Source of the DNA: Desulfurococcales archaeon
GTDB taxonomy: Archaea > Thermoproteota > Thermoprotei_A > Sulfolobales > Fervidicoccaceae
Direction of reading: 5' to 3'
Length of the DNA stretch: 34,896 nucleotides
Assembly (NCBI GenBank): GCA_009904015.1
Contig: WYEQ01000019.1
Span: 1-34,896 of the forward strand
The position numbers and the translations under genes are program-made. This document shows positions 1-7,587 of the stretch, piece by piece. The notes beneath the pieces were generated by a model. That model was not told the DNA's origin. It did no database searches and worked only from the letters and a program-made list of their open reading frames with translations. The first letter of the stretch is position 1; each line of letters opens with the position of its first letter.

Positions 1-2
1 AC

Positions 3-338
3 CCATGGTACCCGCTCGGAGTCGGCGATATGCTCCAGGTACTCTTCATGGCTGTCCATGTGGACCAGCTCATGGGATACACCGAGCTTAAGAAATCATT
101 CGATCTAATCACTGTTAACGGAGCTAAGATATGGCACATCGAGCACGAGTACGGGATAGAGGAGGGCAAAAAAGCAAACATCCTTGTGCTGAGAGGCAGA
201 GATGAGCTTGATGCACTAAGATTACTTGGCCCACCGCTATACGTGATAAAGGATGGTGTGTTGCTAGCTGACAATACTGGCGGCGAATCTAAGATATTCT
301 ATAAGGGCAAATGGGAAAAAGTAGACTTCTTCATCTAA
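3..338 (+). CDS. codA: Cytosine deaminase / CodA-type amidohydrolase, C-terminal part (5' end outside window)
   Basis: The reading frame is open to the left edge of the window, so only the last ~111 codons are present. The visible part begins PWYPLGVGDMLQVLFM and continues HVDQLMGY. This closely follows the C-terminal segment of CodA, where DPWY.LG..NMLQVLHMGLHVCQLMGY precedes the end of the TIM barrel. The tail has the small beta-sandwich typical of amidohydrolases (YGIEEGKKANILVLRG). The family deaminates cytosine to uracil, or related N-heterocycles, using one metal bound in the barrel; the metal ligands lie upstream and cannot be checked. Substrate is therefore uncertain. The gene converges on tfb, with an A/T-rich terminator-like stretch between them. 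Confidence 0.85.
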   Translation, partial: PWYPLGVGDMLQVLFMAVHVDQLMGYTELKKSFDLITVNGAKIWHIEHEYGIEEGKKANILVLRGRDELDALRLLGPPLYVIKDGVLLADNTGGESKIFYKGKWEKVDFFI

Positions 339-352
339 AAAATTTTTTGTTT
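336..352. terminator. Bidirectional A6/T6 terminator between codA and tfb
   Basis: AAAAAATTTTTTG directly follows the codA stop codon and lies 12-25 bases past the tfb stop on the other strand. It gives a T-run in both directions, matching oligo-T dependent termination in archaea. Assigned from base composition and the convergent gene layout only. Confidence 0.5.
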
Positions 353-363
353 AAACCTTCAAC

Positions 364-1314
364 CTACTCCCCGGGAATATCGAGCTTTAACTGACTAACA
401 ATTTCCTTGTACCTGTTCCTAACCGTAACTTCAGTGACCCCTGCTACAGCGGCTATCTCCTTCTGTGTTTTCTTCTCTCCTTCCAACAGGGTTGCTATGT
501 AAATAGCCGCCGCGGCTAAACCAGCCGGATCCTTCCCTGCCGTGATGGCTTTCTCCCTGGCCTTCTGTAGTATCTCGGCCGCTGTTTTCATAACCTTTCC
601 GCTAAGGTCCAGCAAGCTTGCCATACGAGATATGTAATCTATTGGGTTAGCTAGGGGAACCTTTATTTGGAGCTCCCTTACTAACAGCCTATAGCACCTA
701 GCTATCTCTTTTCTGTTAGCCTTCGTATAGTATGCGATCTCGTCAAGTGTTCTTGGGAAATGCTTTAATCTACAAGCAACATAAACAGCTGCTGCCACAA
801 CGCTTTCAATGCTTCTTCCCCTAACTAGACCTCTCTCAACCGCTTTTCTATAGATAATAGCGGCTTCCTCCTTAACTGCCTTATTAAGCCTTAGAATATT
901 GCTTATTTTCTCAAGCTCATTCATAGCCTGTGCTAGGTTTCTATCATAGCTGCTCTGAATCCTGCTTCTAATCTGCCACTTCCTGTACCTCAAGAACTCT
1001 AATCTCTTCTTGGGCTCAAGCTTCTTGCCACTGGCATCCCTATCCCTCCAATCAATAACAGTGGCTAGACCTCTGTCATGAACCGTAGGTGAAAGAGGTC
1101 CTCCAACCCTGCTTCTCTTCTCCTTCTCCTCCGGGGTAAAAGCCCTCCACTCAGGACCCTGACTAACGAGCCTTGATTCCAACACTTCGCCCGTCGAAGC
1201 ACAAATATACTCCCCCCTCTCAGCATCAAAGACGATATCTTCAGGAGGACAACTACTGCTAAACAGCAATTCTTCCGACTTCTTTTCGCCTTTTTGTTCA
1301 AATTCTTTGCTCAT
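364..1314 (-). CDS. tfb: Transcription initiation factor TFB (TFIIB homologue)
   Basis: Archaeal TFB of 316 aa, which bridges TBP-TATA complexes and RNA polymerase. An N-terminal zinc-ribbon remnant (residues ~20-45) is followed by the B-reader/linker ([23 protein letters not shown]) and two cyclin-like repeats (~115-205 and ~215-310). The second repeat ends in the BRE-reading helix-turn-helix ([22 protein letters not shown]). Only C22 and C38 of the four usual zinc ligands remain (CPPEDIVFD and CASTGE replace CxxC and CxxCG). This is the known form in crenarchaeal TFBs such as Sulfolobus TFB1, so it supports a crenarchaeal origin. The ATG start has a GGTGAT ribosome-binding site 5 nt upstream, and TATA-like CTTTTAAAG lies about 45 nt upstream. 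Confidence 0.96.
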   Translation of the reverse strand: MSKEFEQKGEKKSEELLFSSSCPPEDIVFDAERGEYICASTGEVLESRLVSQGPEWRAFTPEEKEKRSRVGGPLSPTVHDRGLATVIDWRDRDASGKKLEPKKRLEFLRYRKWQIRSRIQSSYDRNLAQAMNELEKISNILRLNKAVKEEAAIIYRKAVERGLVRGRSIESVVAAAVYVACRLKHFPRTLDEIAYYTKANRKEIARCYRLLVRELQIKVPLANPIDYISRMASLLDLSGKVMKTAAEILQKAREKAITAGKDPAGLAAAAIYIATLLEGEKKTQKEIAAVAGVTEVTVRNRYKEIVSQLKLDIPGE

Positions 1315-1473
1315 AACAAATCACCAGAAAACAGGCATATATAAAACGATAACTTTAAAAGCAAATAGAACCTGTCCTATATATACTTTTCGCTTCCATA
1401 ATATTTAAGCCTAACTATAACTATTATTTATAAAAATCTTACATGAATATTCTTATATGATTGTATATCGAAC

Positions 1474-1785
1474 CTATGTGATGACAAGAATATTCTCTGG
1501 CGGGAAGCCCATCTCTATCAATATCTTCTTCACAGTTTGTCTATGGTCTCCTTGCAGCTCTATTCTGCCGTTCTTGTATGTGCCTCCTGTAGCTAGCCTT
1601 GTTTTAAGCTCTGATGCGAGCTTCTTTAAGTTTATGTCCTTTTCATTAAGTCCCTCTATGATTGTTACGTCCTTACCGAACTTTCTTTTTTCAAGCCTTA
1701 TTTTGATAACCTGTTGCTCCGTTGCTAGCTGCTCACATATTTCGGCTGGTAAGCCCCCACAAATATCCTCGAGCTCAAAATTCAT
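1474..1785 (-). CDS. Translation initiation factor 1 (aIF1, SUI1 family)
   Basis: A 103-aa protein with the SUI1 fold. The diagnostic stretch is [19 protein letters not shown], followed by [19 protein letters not shown], the GD loop ([14 protein letters not shown]) and a C-terminal GFPPENI. aIF1 binds the 30S P site and promotes start-codon selection and mRNA binding. Length matches archaeal aIF1. It lies alone on the minus strand behind a 106-bp gap, downstream of the HAD phosphatase gene and upstream of tfb. The frame on the opposite strand is a shadow. Confidence 0.95.
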   Translation of the reverse strand: MNFELEDICGGLPAEICEQLATEQQVIKIRLEKRKFGKDVTIIEGLNEKDINLKKLASELKTRLATGGTYKNGRIELQGDHRQTVKKILIEMGFPPENILVIT

Positions 1786-1891
1786 TCTTTTGTTTCAACC
1801 TCACATTTTTATAGTTAAAAGAGGAATATAAAACGTTTTTTCTACAAAAAGCCTCCTGCTATATAAATATTTTTAAGACAAGACGGCGAAA

Positions 1892-2563
1892 TTAGTCTCC
1901 ACATACATAGGAACCATTATTGTAGCTTTCAAGAGCCTTTAAGACATCATCAGCGTTTTTTGCATGAATGCATGCTGGGTACTCCTTCTCTTCGCCATAA
2001 ATAATGGATAAACCCGCTTCTTTAAACGCGGATTCATCCCATGATGAATCCCCTATATAAACAACTTCCTCTTTTTTCAAGCCCAGCTGATTAGCTAGAC
2101 TCCTCAGCACTTCTCCTTTTTTATCGGCAGGTACAACCGGCATCCCGCCAGGTATCAAGTAATCATTATCATCGAATAACAATACATTAGAAAACCAGAA
2201 ATCAGCGTTGAAGTGCCTGGCCACCCTTTCTACCAATATATTTATGCCCCCACTAATCATAGCAGATTTAGCTCCTATTTCCCGCACGTAGGTGAACACG
2301 GCCTTAAACTCTTCATTAATTGGTATTTTCTCAAGTTCAGTGACAATAACTCTTTTTGGAAGCTTTCCATTAAATCGAGCTATCCACTCATATGTATCAA
2401 GGTACATCCACTCATAATATGAAATCTTACCAGACCTGTACAGCTCAGTGTATTTTCTTGACTCTTTTCGCGTCCCAAAAAACTCGTGTAAATACTCCCA
2501 GCTACTCTTGATAGGCACTAGAACGCCATCAACGTCAAATGCTACAAGGCCTATTCTTCCCAT
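1892..2563 (-). CDS. HAD-superfamily phosphatase, SerB-like
   Basis: A 223-aa haloacid dehalogenase-type hydrolase. Motif I is FDVDGVL (nucleophile D10, acid/base D12), motif II is the serine in AMISGG (~104), and the motif III/IV region is GDSSWDESAF preceded by the lysine in ADKKGEVL. The layout, with a helical C1-type cap between motifs I and II, resembles phosphoserine phosphatase (SerB), but the motif DxDG(V) also occurs in phosphatases for other small molecules. Serine biosynthesis is possible and unproven. The ATG has a GGTG ribosome-binding site 4 nt upstream. It diverges from lysY. Confidence 0.85.
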   Translation of the reverse strand: MGRIGLVAFDVDGVLVPIKSSWEYLHEFFGTRKESRKYTELYRSGKISYYEWMYLDTYEWIARFNGKLPKRVIVTELEKIPINEEFKAVFTYVREIGAKSAMISGGINILVERVARHFNADFWFSNVLLFDDNDYLIPGGMPVVPADKKGEVLRSLANQLGLKKEEVVYIGDSSWDESAFKEAGLSIIYGEEKEYPACIHAKNADDVLKALESYNNGSYVCGD

Positions 2564-2663
2564 TCGGCACCGCTTCTTTAATAAGTAATAGATGTTTAAA
2601 AACTATTTCCCAATCACATCTAGAACTAAAAACAGCTCTTGCGTTACATGCATAGCATTGTAG

Positions 2664-2690
2664 AAAATATATTTTTAGCAACCTTAAATA
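2664..2690 (+). promoter_or_regulatory. Candidate promoter of the lysYZM operon
   Basis: GAAAATATATTTTTA (TATA-like, ~2664-2676) lies about 30 nt before the lysY ATG and would give a nearly leaderless transcript. A second A/T element, CCTTAAATA, lies closer. No strong ribosome-binding site precedes the ATG at 2704, which fits leaderless translation of the first gene of a crenarchaeal operon. Assigned by eye. Confidence 0.35.
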
Positions 2691-2703
2691 CACGGTTTCA
2701 ACG

Positions 2704-3753
2704 ATGAAAACCGTAGCTATACTAGGAGCTTCAGGGTACGTGGGGGGCGAACTGCTAAGGCTACTGTTATTCCACAAGGAGCTAGAAGTAGTTAAAGTTT
2801 TCTCCAAAAATTACGTGGGAAAACCTGTACATGAAGCCCACCCACACCTAAGAGGGTTCTACAAAAACCTCAAATTCGAGGATTTAAGCCTAGATTCCAT
2901 CCTAAAGGCCGATATAGTCTTCAACGCTTTGCCTCACTTAGTCGGAATGCATTTAACGGCCCAGCTACACGAACATGGGGTAACAATTGTTGATTTAAGC
3001 GCCGATTTCAGATTAAAAAAGGCAGAGCTATATAAAACTTGGTATGGAATCGAGCATCCCTACCCTGATTTACTAGAAAAGTTTGTTTACTCGCTACCCG
3101 AGATTAACAGAGAGAGCATAAAGGGTAAAAAACTGCTCTCTATTCCGGGCTGCAACTCGACAGCAGCTATTCTAGCTATAGCTCCTTTATTCACAACAGA
3201 TATTGTTAAGAACGAGTTAGTAATAGCTGATGTAAAGGTAGGAAGCAGTGAGAGTGGAAGAACCCCTTATGAGGGGTCTCACCACCCAGAGAGGGAGGGA
3301 TCCTTAAGGCCGTACTCCCCTGAGGGACACAGACATCAAGCAGAAGTTGAGATGATTCTTAGCGAGCTGAGGAAAACTACTGTGAATGTGTCTCTGGTTC
3401 CACACGCTACCAGCGCTGTGAGGGGGAGCTTAGCTAGCGTTCACGTTCTCGCGAATAAAGATGTAAGTGAGAAGGACTTATGGATTATTTACGCGAGGTT
3501 CTACAGAGAATCCCCATTCATAAGAATTGTTTACTCAAGTAAGATAAAGGTGCCAGATACAAAAAACGTTGTTGGAAGCAACTTTGCTGACATCAGCTTC
3601 TCAAAAGACAAAACCACTAATAGAGTAACGGGGTTCGCGGCTATAGATAACTTGGTTAAAGGAGCGGCGGGCCAAGCTATACAGGCTTTAAACATAGCTC
3701 TAGGATTAAGAGAAGATGAAGGTTTACTTATCCCCCCATTAAAACCAAGCTAG
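2704..3753 (+). CDS. lysY: [LysW]-aminoadipyl/glutamyl phosphate reductase (LysY/ArgC)
   Basis: A 349-aa NADPH-dependent reductase. It converts the LysW-bound gamma- or delta-acyl phosphate made by LysZ into the semialdehyde for lysine and, in crenarchaea, also arginine/ornithine synthesis. The N-terminal Rossmann motif is GASGYVGGELLRLL (residues 8-21). The catalytic cysteine is in PGCNSTAAI (~C149), and the later HHPEREGSLRPYSPEGHRH supplies active-site residues of the ArgC/LysY family. Length is standard. It heads a tight operon with lysZ (10-nt gap) and a LysM-like regulator (8-nt overlap). lysW, lysX, lysJ and lysK are not in the window. The choice of LysY over classical ArgC rests on the neighbours. 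Confidence 0.93.
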   Translation: MKTVAILGASGYVGGELLRLLLFHKELEVVKVFSKNYVGKPVHEAHPHLRGFYKNLKFEDLSLDSILKADIVFNALPHLVGMHLTAQLHEHGVTIVDLSADFRLKKAELYKTWYGIEHPYPDLLEKFVYSLPEINRESIKGKKLLSIPGCNSTAAILAIAPLFTTDIVKNELVIADVKVGSSESGRTPYEGSHHPEREGSLRPYSPEGHRHQAEVEMILSELRKTTVNVSLVPHATSAVRGSLASVHVLANKDVSEKDLWIIYARFYRESPFIRIVYSSKIKVPDTKNVVGSNFADISFSKDKTTNRVTGFAAIDNLVKGAAGQAIQALNIALGLREDEGLLIPPLKPS

Positions 3754-3763
3754 GAGATGCCGC

Positions 3764-4567
3764 TTGATAGTAGTAAAGATTGGTGGAAGAACTCTTCAAA
3801 GCAACTTAGAAGGAATAGTGGACAACATAAGTAAACTCGTAGAAGAGAAAAAGGAAAAATTCATAATTGTGCATGGGGGAGGCCAGGAAATAGATGAATA
3901 TACGAGAAAAATGAACCTAGAGCCAAAATATGTTGTGAGCCCCTCAGGTATTAGAAGTAGATTAACAGATAAGGAAGAGCTTAAGGTAGTCATAATGGTT
4001 CTAGCAGGGCTAATAAACAAAAACATAACTCATGAATTACTGAAAAGAAACATGGCCGCAATAGGCCTCACAGGCCTTGACGCTAAATTGGTTGAAGGGA
4101 AAAAAAGAGACAAAATAATAATAATAGACGACAGGGGAAGAAAAAGGCTTGTCGACGCGGGTTACACGGGGAGAATAGATAAAATAAACAAAGATTACCT
4201 AACAAAAATGCTAGAGATATTCAACGTAATTGTGCTATCCCCAATAATCTACTCCGATGACTCTCCTCTCAATACTGATGCAGATTACTTTGCCTCAAGA
4301 ATAGCCTGTGAGCTACAGGCAGACGCACTAATTTACTTAACAGATGTAGACGGAGTCCTAATAAACGGGGTTCTACAGAGCAAAATAGCCCTATCGATAG
4401 CCAGCGATATATTAAACAAAATTGGGCCTGGAATGAACAGAAAGGTAATACACGCCATAGAAGCATATAAATGCGGAGTAAAAAAAGTAGTTATTAGCAA
4501 TGGATTAATAAGCGAACCAGTTGAAAAAGCACTTAGAGAGCAGGGTAGCGTGATAACTGGTGACTAA
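3764..4567 (+). CDS. lysZ: [LysW]-aminoadipate/glutamate kinase (LysZ/ArgB)
   Basis: A 267-aa amino-acid kinase family protein that phosphorylates the LysW-linked aminoadipate (or glutamate) side chain. Glycine-rich motifs KIGGRTL and IIVHGGGQEID are N-terminal. The substrate region SGIRSRLTDKEE has the SR.TDKE pattern of LysZ rather than bacterial ArgB. LSPIIYSDDSPLNTDADYFASRIA and YLTDVDGVL form the nucleotide-binding side. The start is TTG at 3764, chosen because GGAGATG ends 4 nt before it; the ATG inside that motif is out of frame. The 3' end overlaps the next gene by 8 nt, suggesting translational coupling. Confidence 0.93.
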   Translation: MIVVKIGGRTLQSNLEGIVDNISKLVEEKKEKFIIVHGGGQEIDEYTRKMNLEPKYVVSPSGIRSRLTDKEELKVVIMVLAGLINKNITHELLKRNMAAIGLTGLDAKLVEGKKRDKIIIIDDRGRKRLVDAGYTGRIDKINKDYLTKMLEIFNVIVLSPIIYSDDSPLNTDADYFASRIACELQADALIYLTDVDGVLINGVLQSKIALSIASDILNKIGPGMNRKVIHAIEAYKCGVKKVVISNGLISEPVEKALREQGSVITGD

Positions 4568-4991
4568 AAAGAGCATTCAAATAGATGAAATAGATGCCAA
4601 GCTATTATCGCTATTGAAGCAAAACTCTAGAGCAACCTTGGGGGAAATCGCCACTCAGCTTGGCATAAGCAAGACGGCCGTTAAAAAAAGGCTTGAGAGA
4701 CTAGTTCAGCAAGGAGTAATCAAGAGGTTCACAATCGAGTATTCCCTAACTGATGAGGTAAAAGTCCTTATATTGGTTAAGGTAATGCCTGGCCACAACG
4801 TACCTGAAGTAGCGGAGAAAATCTATAACATGAAAATGGCTGAGAGCATATATGAAGTGACTGGTGATTATGACATCGCTGTAATAGCTAGACTACCAAA
4901 CATAAACATGGTAAATGACCTTATAGACAGAATAAGAAGCGTTGAGGGAGTAGCAACAACGAATACACACATAGTTTTAAAGTCATGGTAA
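4560..4991 (+). CDS. lysM: Lrp/AsnC-family regulator, LysM-like
   Basis: A 143-aa feast/famine regulator. A winged helix-turn-helix (DAKLLSLLKQNSRATLGEIATQLGISKTAVKKRLERL, residues ~12-48) is followed by an AsnC/RAM ligand-binding domain (LILVKVMPGH...YEVTGDYDIAVIARL). In Sulfolobus, LysM of the same family is encoded with lysine biosynthesis genes and senses lysine; the shared operon here makes that the best guess. The GTG start overlaps the end of lysZ and is preceded by a GTGAT ribosome-binding site 5 nt upstream. A role in controlling lysYZM is inference. Confidence 0.88.
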   Translation: MTKKSIQIDEIDAKLLSLLKQNSRATLGEIATQLGISKTAVKKRLERLVQQGVIKRFTIEYSLTDEVKVLILVKVMPGHNVPEVAEKIYNMKMAESIYEVTGDYDIAVIARLPNINMVNDLIDRIRSVEGVATTNTHIVLKSW

Positions 4992-5007
4992 AAAGTCCAA
5001 CTTGAAT

Positions 5008-5298
5008 TTACGAGTTAACTTTCCATATAGCTTTTCTGAGAGACCTTTTCTTAATTTCCTCGCGACAAGTTCTTCTTAATGCTAAGTAAAGATTTACGGA
5101 GTCTTTACTGTAGTTTACTGAGGGGAACACCCCCGTTAGCTTATCCATTATTATCCTGGCGACATCAATAAGCAAAACTATTACATTTTCTTCGTATTCG
5201 TGAACAAAACTCCTCTCGACAATATATTTCTTTATGACATTATTTAGTTTATTAAGTATGAGTACATCTATAGTTTCTGTTTGCTTAGTTGAACGCAT
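5008..5298 (-). CDS. Hypothetical protein, ~96 aa, helical
   Basis: I do not recognise this protein. It is predicted mostly helical (LILNKLNNVIKKYIVERSFVHEYEENVIVLLIDVARIIMDKL) with a basic C-terminal tail (CREEIKKRSLRKAIWKVNS). It has no signal peptide or membrane segment. I chose the ATG at 5298 over an in-frame TTG three codons upstream; neither has a clear ribosome-binding site. It converges on lysM with only 16 nt between them and lies alone downstream of the 5396-6681 gene pair. No overlapping better ORF exists, and codon use resembles its neighbours, so it is probably real. Confidence 0.6.
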   Translation of the reverse strand: MRSTKQTETIDVLILNKLNNVIKKYIVERSFVHEYEENVIVLLIDVARIIMDKLTGVFPSVNYSKDSVNLYLALRRTCREEIKKRSLRKAIWKVNS

Positions 5299-5395
5299 AT
5301 TTTTCAACTAATGTATATGTAACATTGTGTCTCAAAGTATTAATTTATAGTACTGTTTTTTTATTTTTCGTAACATATGGATAGTTTAAGTGGGA

Positions 5396-6202
5396 TTAAA
5401 ACAAATTAAACATGTTTATATAATAGTTACATAAAAGTCCAGCAACTCTTTCTAGAAAATTCTCGCTCCCAAAAGCATAGGCTATTCCTAACTTAATCGA
5501 TGCATCTTTGTACGAAAAACTATTAATGTAGCTTACCTTAACCCCCTCTATATATTCCGGCTCTTCGTATCCCTTCTTCACTAAAAATAAATATTGACTT
5601 ATGTTTCCTAATCGGCTTTTGCTCAAAATAAATCTTCCATCAAAAAATCTCTTTTTCTCTAATTCCCTATATAGAAATTTGCCTGTCGAGAACCCGATGC
5701 CGGTAATCTCCGATATTTTTCTGATTGATAAGAAGGGGCGTTGCGCAACTGCATGCGCGAACTTTATTAGTAATGGCCTTTTCTTTGCATCAAGAGAGTA
5801 GCAGTCATAGTATCCGTTCTGCATATATGCGTTTACTCCTTCATTTGTAATTTTGTATAAAAGCTCTGCTGAAATTAAAGTTGGCACAGAATATATCGAA
5901 TAGACTTGCGGAGAAAAAATAGCTGGCTTCAAATCAATGAATGGTTTTATGGAGTATTTATTCTCGACTATTTTTTTCTCATCAGCAGAGTTGTATTCCA
6001 CAAGTAATAACGTGTAGCCCAGACCACATATATTTGGAAAGTAATACAAAACCTCGTTATCCGTTAAATATCGGATTGCTTCTTTTACCAGCTTTTTTCT
6101 TGGAAACAACACTTTAAACTTATCGATAACCTCCTTCTTCCCGGCTTTACCCCCCGATACAAGTATCTGGTAGACAGCGCTTAATAACAGGTCTTCTCTC
6201 AT
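5396..6202 (-). CDS. Putative regulator with two helix-turn-helix-like segments
   Basis: A 268-aa protein of no family I can name. Residues 1-55 look like a winged helix (EDLLLSAVYQILVSGGKAGKKEVIDKFKVLFPRKKLVKEAIRYLTDNEVLYYF). A second helix-turn-helix-like segment lies at ~150-190 (RKISEITGIGFSTGKFLYRELEKKRFF). The regions between and after are alpha/beta and might bind a ligand. Its ATG overlaps the TGA of the upstream membrane winged-helix gene (ATGA), so the two are co-translated and probably work together. DNA binding is inferred from these two segments only. Confidence 0.65.
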   Translation of the reverse strand: MREDLLLSAVYQILVSGGKAGKKEVIDKFKVLFPRKKLVKEAIRYLTDNEVLYYFPNICGLGYTLLLVEYNSADEKKIVENKYSIKPFIDLKPAIFSPQVYSIYSVPTLISAELLYKITNEGVNAYMQNGYYDCYSLDAKKRPLLIKFAHAVAQRPFLSIRKISEITGIGFSTGKFLYRELEKKRFFDGRFILSKSRLGNISQYLFLVKKGYEEPEYIEGVKVSYINSFSYKDASIKLGIAYAFGSENFLERVAGLLCNYYINMFNLF

Positions 6203-6681
6203 ACCTCAGCTTTGTCCTCCCTGAAACTAGATTTCAACAACTCTTGATACCATCTATACAGTGTAAAGCCTCTGTAGATTAAAAAGCCGCTTAGAAGCAA
6301 CAGAGAAAAAATTAAAGGGAGAATAAAGATACTCAGCTCGTGAATGAAAACCGCTACATATATGCCTACTGATAATAAACCGTAAAACCCTAGAAATAAA
6401 TCTAATGGGATTAGGTTATTAAGAAAACTGATTACTCCTTTTTTAAAAACGTTACTTGAAGCTATAGCTTTATACCCATTCAATGTCTTCTCCGCAAGCC
6501 CAAGCTCAACAAGCCTATCTAAATGATGTTTAGCTGTACTAGGGCTTTTAAAACCAAGAGCCTTCTGTAGCTCCCTTACACCAACCTCATCGTTTTTTAA
6601 TAACAAGTAAAAGTATACTCTAAGACTTGTTCCACCAATAACAAGTATAGCATCTCTACTGTTTCTCGAAAATCTCTTCAT
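6199..6681 (-). CDS. Winged-helix protein with two C-terminal membrane helices
   Basis: A 160-aa protein with an ArsR/MarR-like winged helix-turn-helix at residues ~18-75 (RVYFYLLLKNDEVGVRELQKALGFKSPSTAKHHLDRLVELGLAEKTLNGYKA). Two hydrophobic segments follow (~93-113 LFLGFYGLLSVGIYVAVFI and ~117-138 IFILPLIFSLLLLSGFLIY), then a basic cytosolic tail. Such membrane-tethered winged-helix proteins are common in Thermoprotei, and their targets are mostly unknown. It overlaps the next gene by 4 nt. It is transcribed divergently from the small four-cysteine gene at 6760, so it may control that unit. Confidence 0.8.
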   Translation of the reverse strand: MKRFSRNSRDAILVIGGTSLRVYFYLLLKNDEVGVRELQKALGFKSPSTAKHHLDRLVELGLAEKTLNGYKAIASSNVFKKGVISFLNNLIPLDLFLGFYGLLSVGIYVAVFIHELSIFILPLIFSLLLLSGFLIYRGFTLYRWYQELLKSSFREDKAEV

Positions 6682-6759
6682 CCACTAACATCCATGCACT
6701 AGCATTACAAAATAATTTTTTACTTACCCATAAAAATTATTTATTAAAGGTTCTTCAAA

Positions 6760-6912
6760 ATGTGGCTAGATTTCTTATTTAAAAGAAAAAAAGAGATGGA
6801 TACGTGCTTTTCCTGCAGATACTATATAGAGAAAGATTTGCTTTGTTCATATATGAAGATTCGTGTATTACCTAGAGCCGCTGCGTGTATCTATTACAAA
6901 AAGCGTGAGTAA
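6760..6912 (+). CDS. Small four-cysteine protein, 50 aa (candidate zinc-binding)
   Basis: An uninterrupted 50-codon frame from ATG 6760 to TAA 6912. The protein begins MWLDFLFKRKKEMDTCFSC and ends with CIYYKKRE. Its four cysteines are C16, C19, C29 and C43, a CxxC-x9-C-x13-C pattern that could bind zinc or an Fe-S cluster. The rest is basic and aromatic. Only 3 nt separate it from the KaiC-like gene at 6916, so the two are probably one transcript. I do not recognise a family. The tight spacing and cysteine spacing are the main support that it is a gene. Confidence 0.6.
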   Translation: MWLDFLFKRKKEMDTCFSCRYYIEKDLLCSYMKIRVLPRAAACIYYKKRE

Positions 6913-6915
6913 AAA

Positions 6916-7578
6916 ATGAGCCAGTCATACATCATTAAGCCCGAAATAGAGGTTCTCGGGGAATATGGATTATTTTATCCTTACAAAGCACTAGTAACGT
7001 TTTATGCTTCGCCATTTGGCTTCCTAGAGAACTTCTTTGTTTTCTTTGTTAATAAAAGAGCCACGATGGAAAATAAGAAAATAATAGCGATTAGCATCAA
7101 CGATGATTTTATGGAACTACTGGAGACACATATGTTTCTCCATAAGAATAACGTTGAGTTTCAAAGACTAGCTCAGCGAGGACTAATCTTACCAATACAA
7201 CTAACAAACACCCGAGACCTAATAGATTATCTATTAAAATACGATGATGAATCCAGCTATATATATGTAATACATAGCGATTGCAACGAGCTACTTTCAC
7301 ACTCGAAACAACTAGGAGAAGCAATTAGGAATTTACTACGCAGGCAGAAAAAACCCATTCTAATAACAATGTTCGTTGACTATACATTACTACAAAAAGA
7401 AGAGTGGATACCGATAAGATACCTCAGCGACATAGAATTCATAGTTCATATTCAGGAACCAGTGAACACTGGCGAAATAGTAGTTACAAGAGTTAAGCTA
7501 GGAGTGAAGCCGGGATACAAGCTTAATTTCCAAATAACAAACGATTTCATAGGCTACCAAATACAACTAAAAACCTAG
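6916..7578 (+). CDS. KaiC/RadA-like fold protein lacking the P-loop
   Basis: A 220-aa protein whose strand order and hydrophobic pattern resemble KaiC/RadA-type RecA-fold proteins. Residues 24-50 (KALVTFYASPFGFLENFFVFFVNKRA) sit where the Walker A strand and helix should be, but ASPFGFLEN replaces GxxGxGKT. KKIIAISINDDFMELL corresponds to the second strand, YIYVIHSD to the Walker B strand, and PILITMFVDY to the following strand. GEIVVTRVKLGVKPGYKLNFQITNDFIGY resembles the C-terminal hairpin of KaiC-like proteins. ATP binding is thus unlikely. The assignment comes from pattern comparison by eye and needs a profile search. It follows the four-cysteine gene by 3 nt. Confidence 0.6.
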   Translation: MSQSYIIKPEIEVLGEYGLFYPYKALVTFYASPFGFLENFFVFFVNKRATMENKKIIAISINDDFMELLETHMFLHKNNVEFQRLAQRGLILPIQLTNTRDLIDYLLKYDDESSYIYVIHSDCNELLSHSKQLGEAIRNLLRRQKKPILITMFVDYTLLQKEEWIPIRYLSDIEFIVHIQEPVNTGEIVVTRVKLGVKPGYKLNFQITNDFIGYQIQLKT

Positions 7579-7587
7579 CTATCCACC

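Noticed and set aside
364-1314. Loss of zinc ligands in TFB as a novelty
   Set aside because: The same CPP...CxxTGE form is known in crenarchaeal TFBs such as Sulfolobus.
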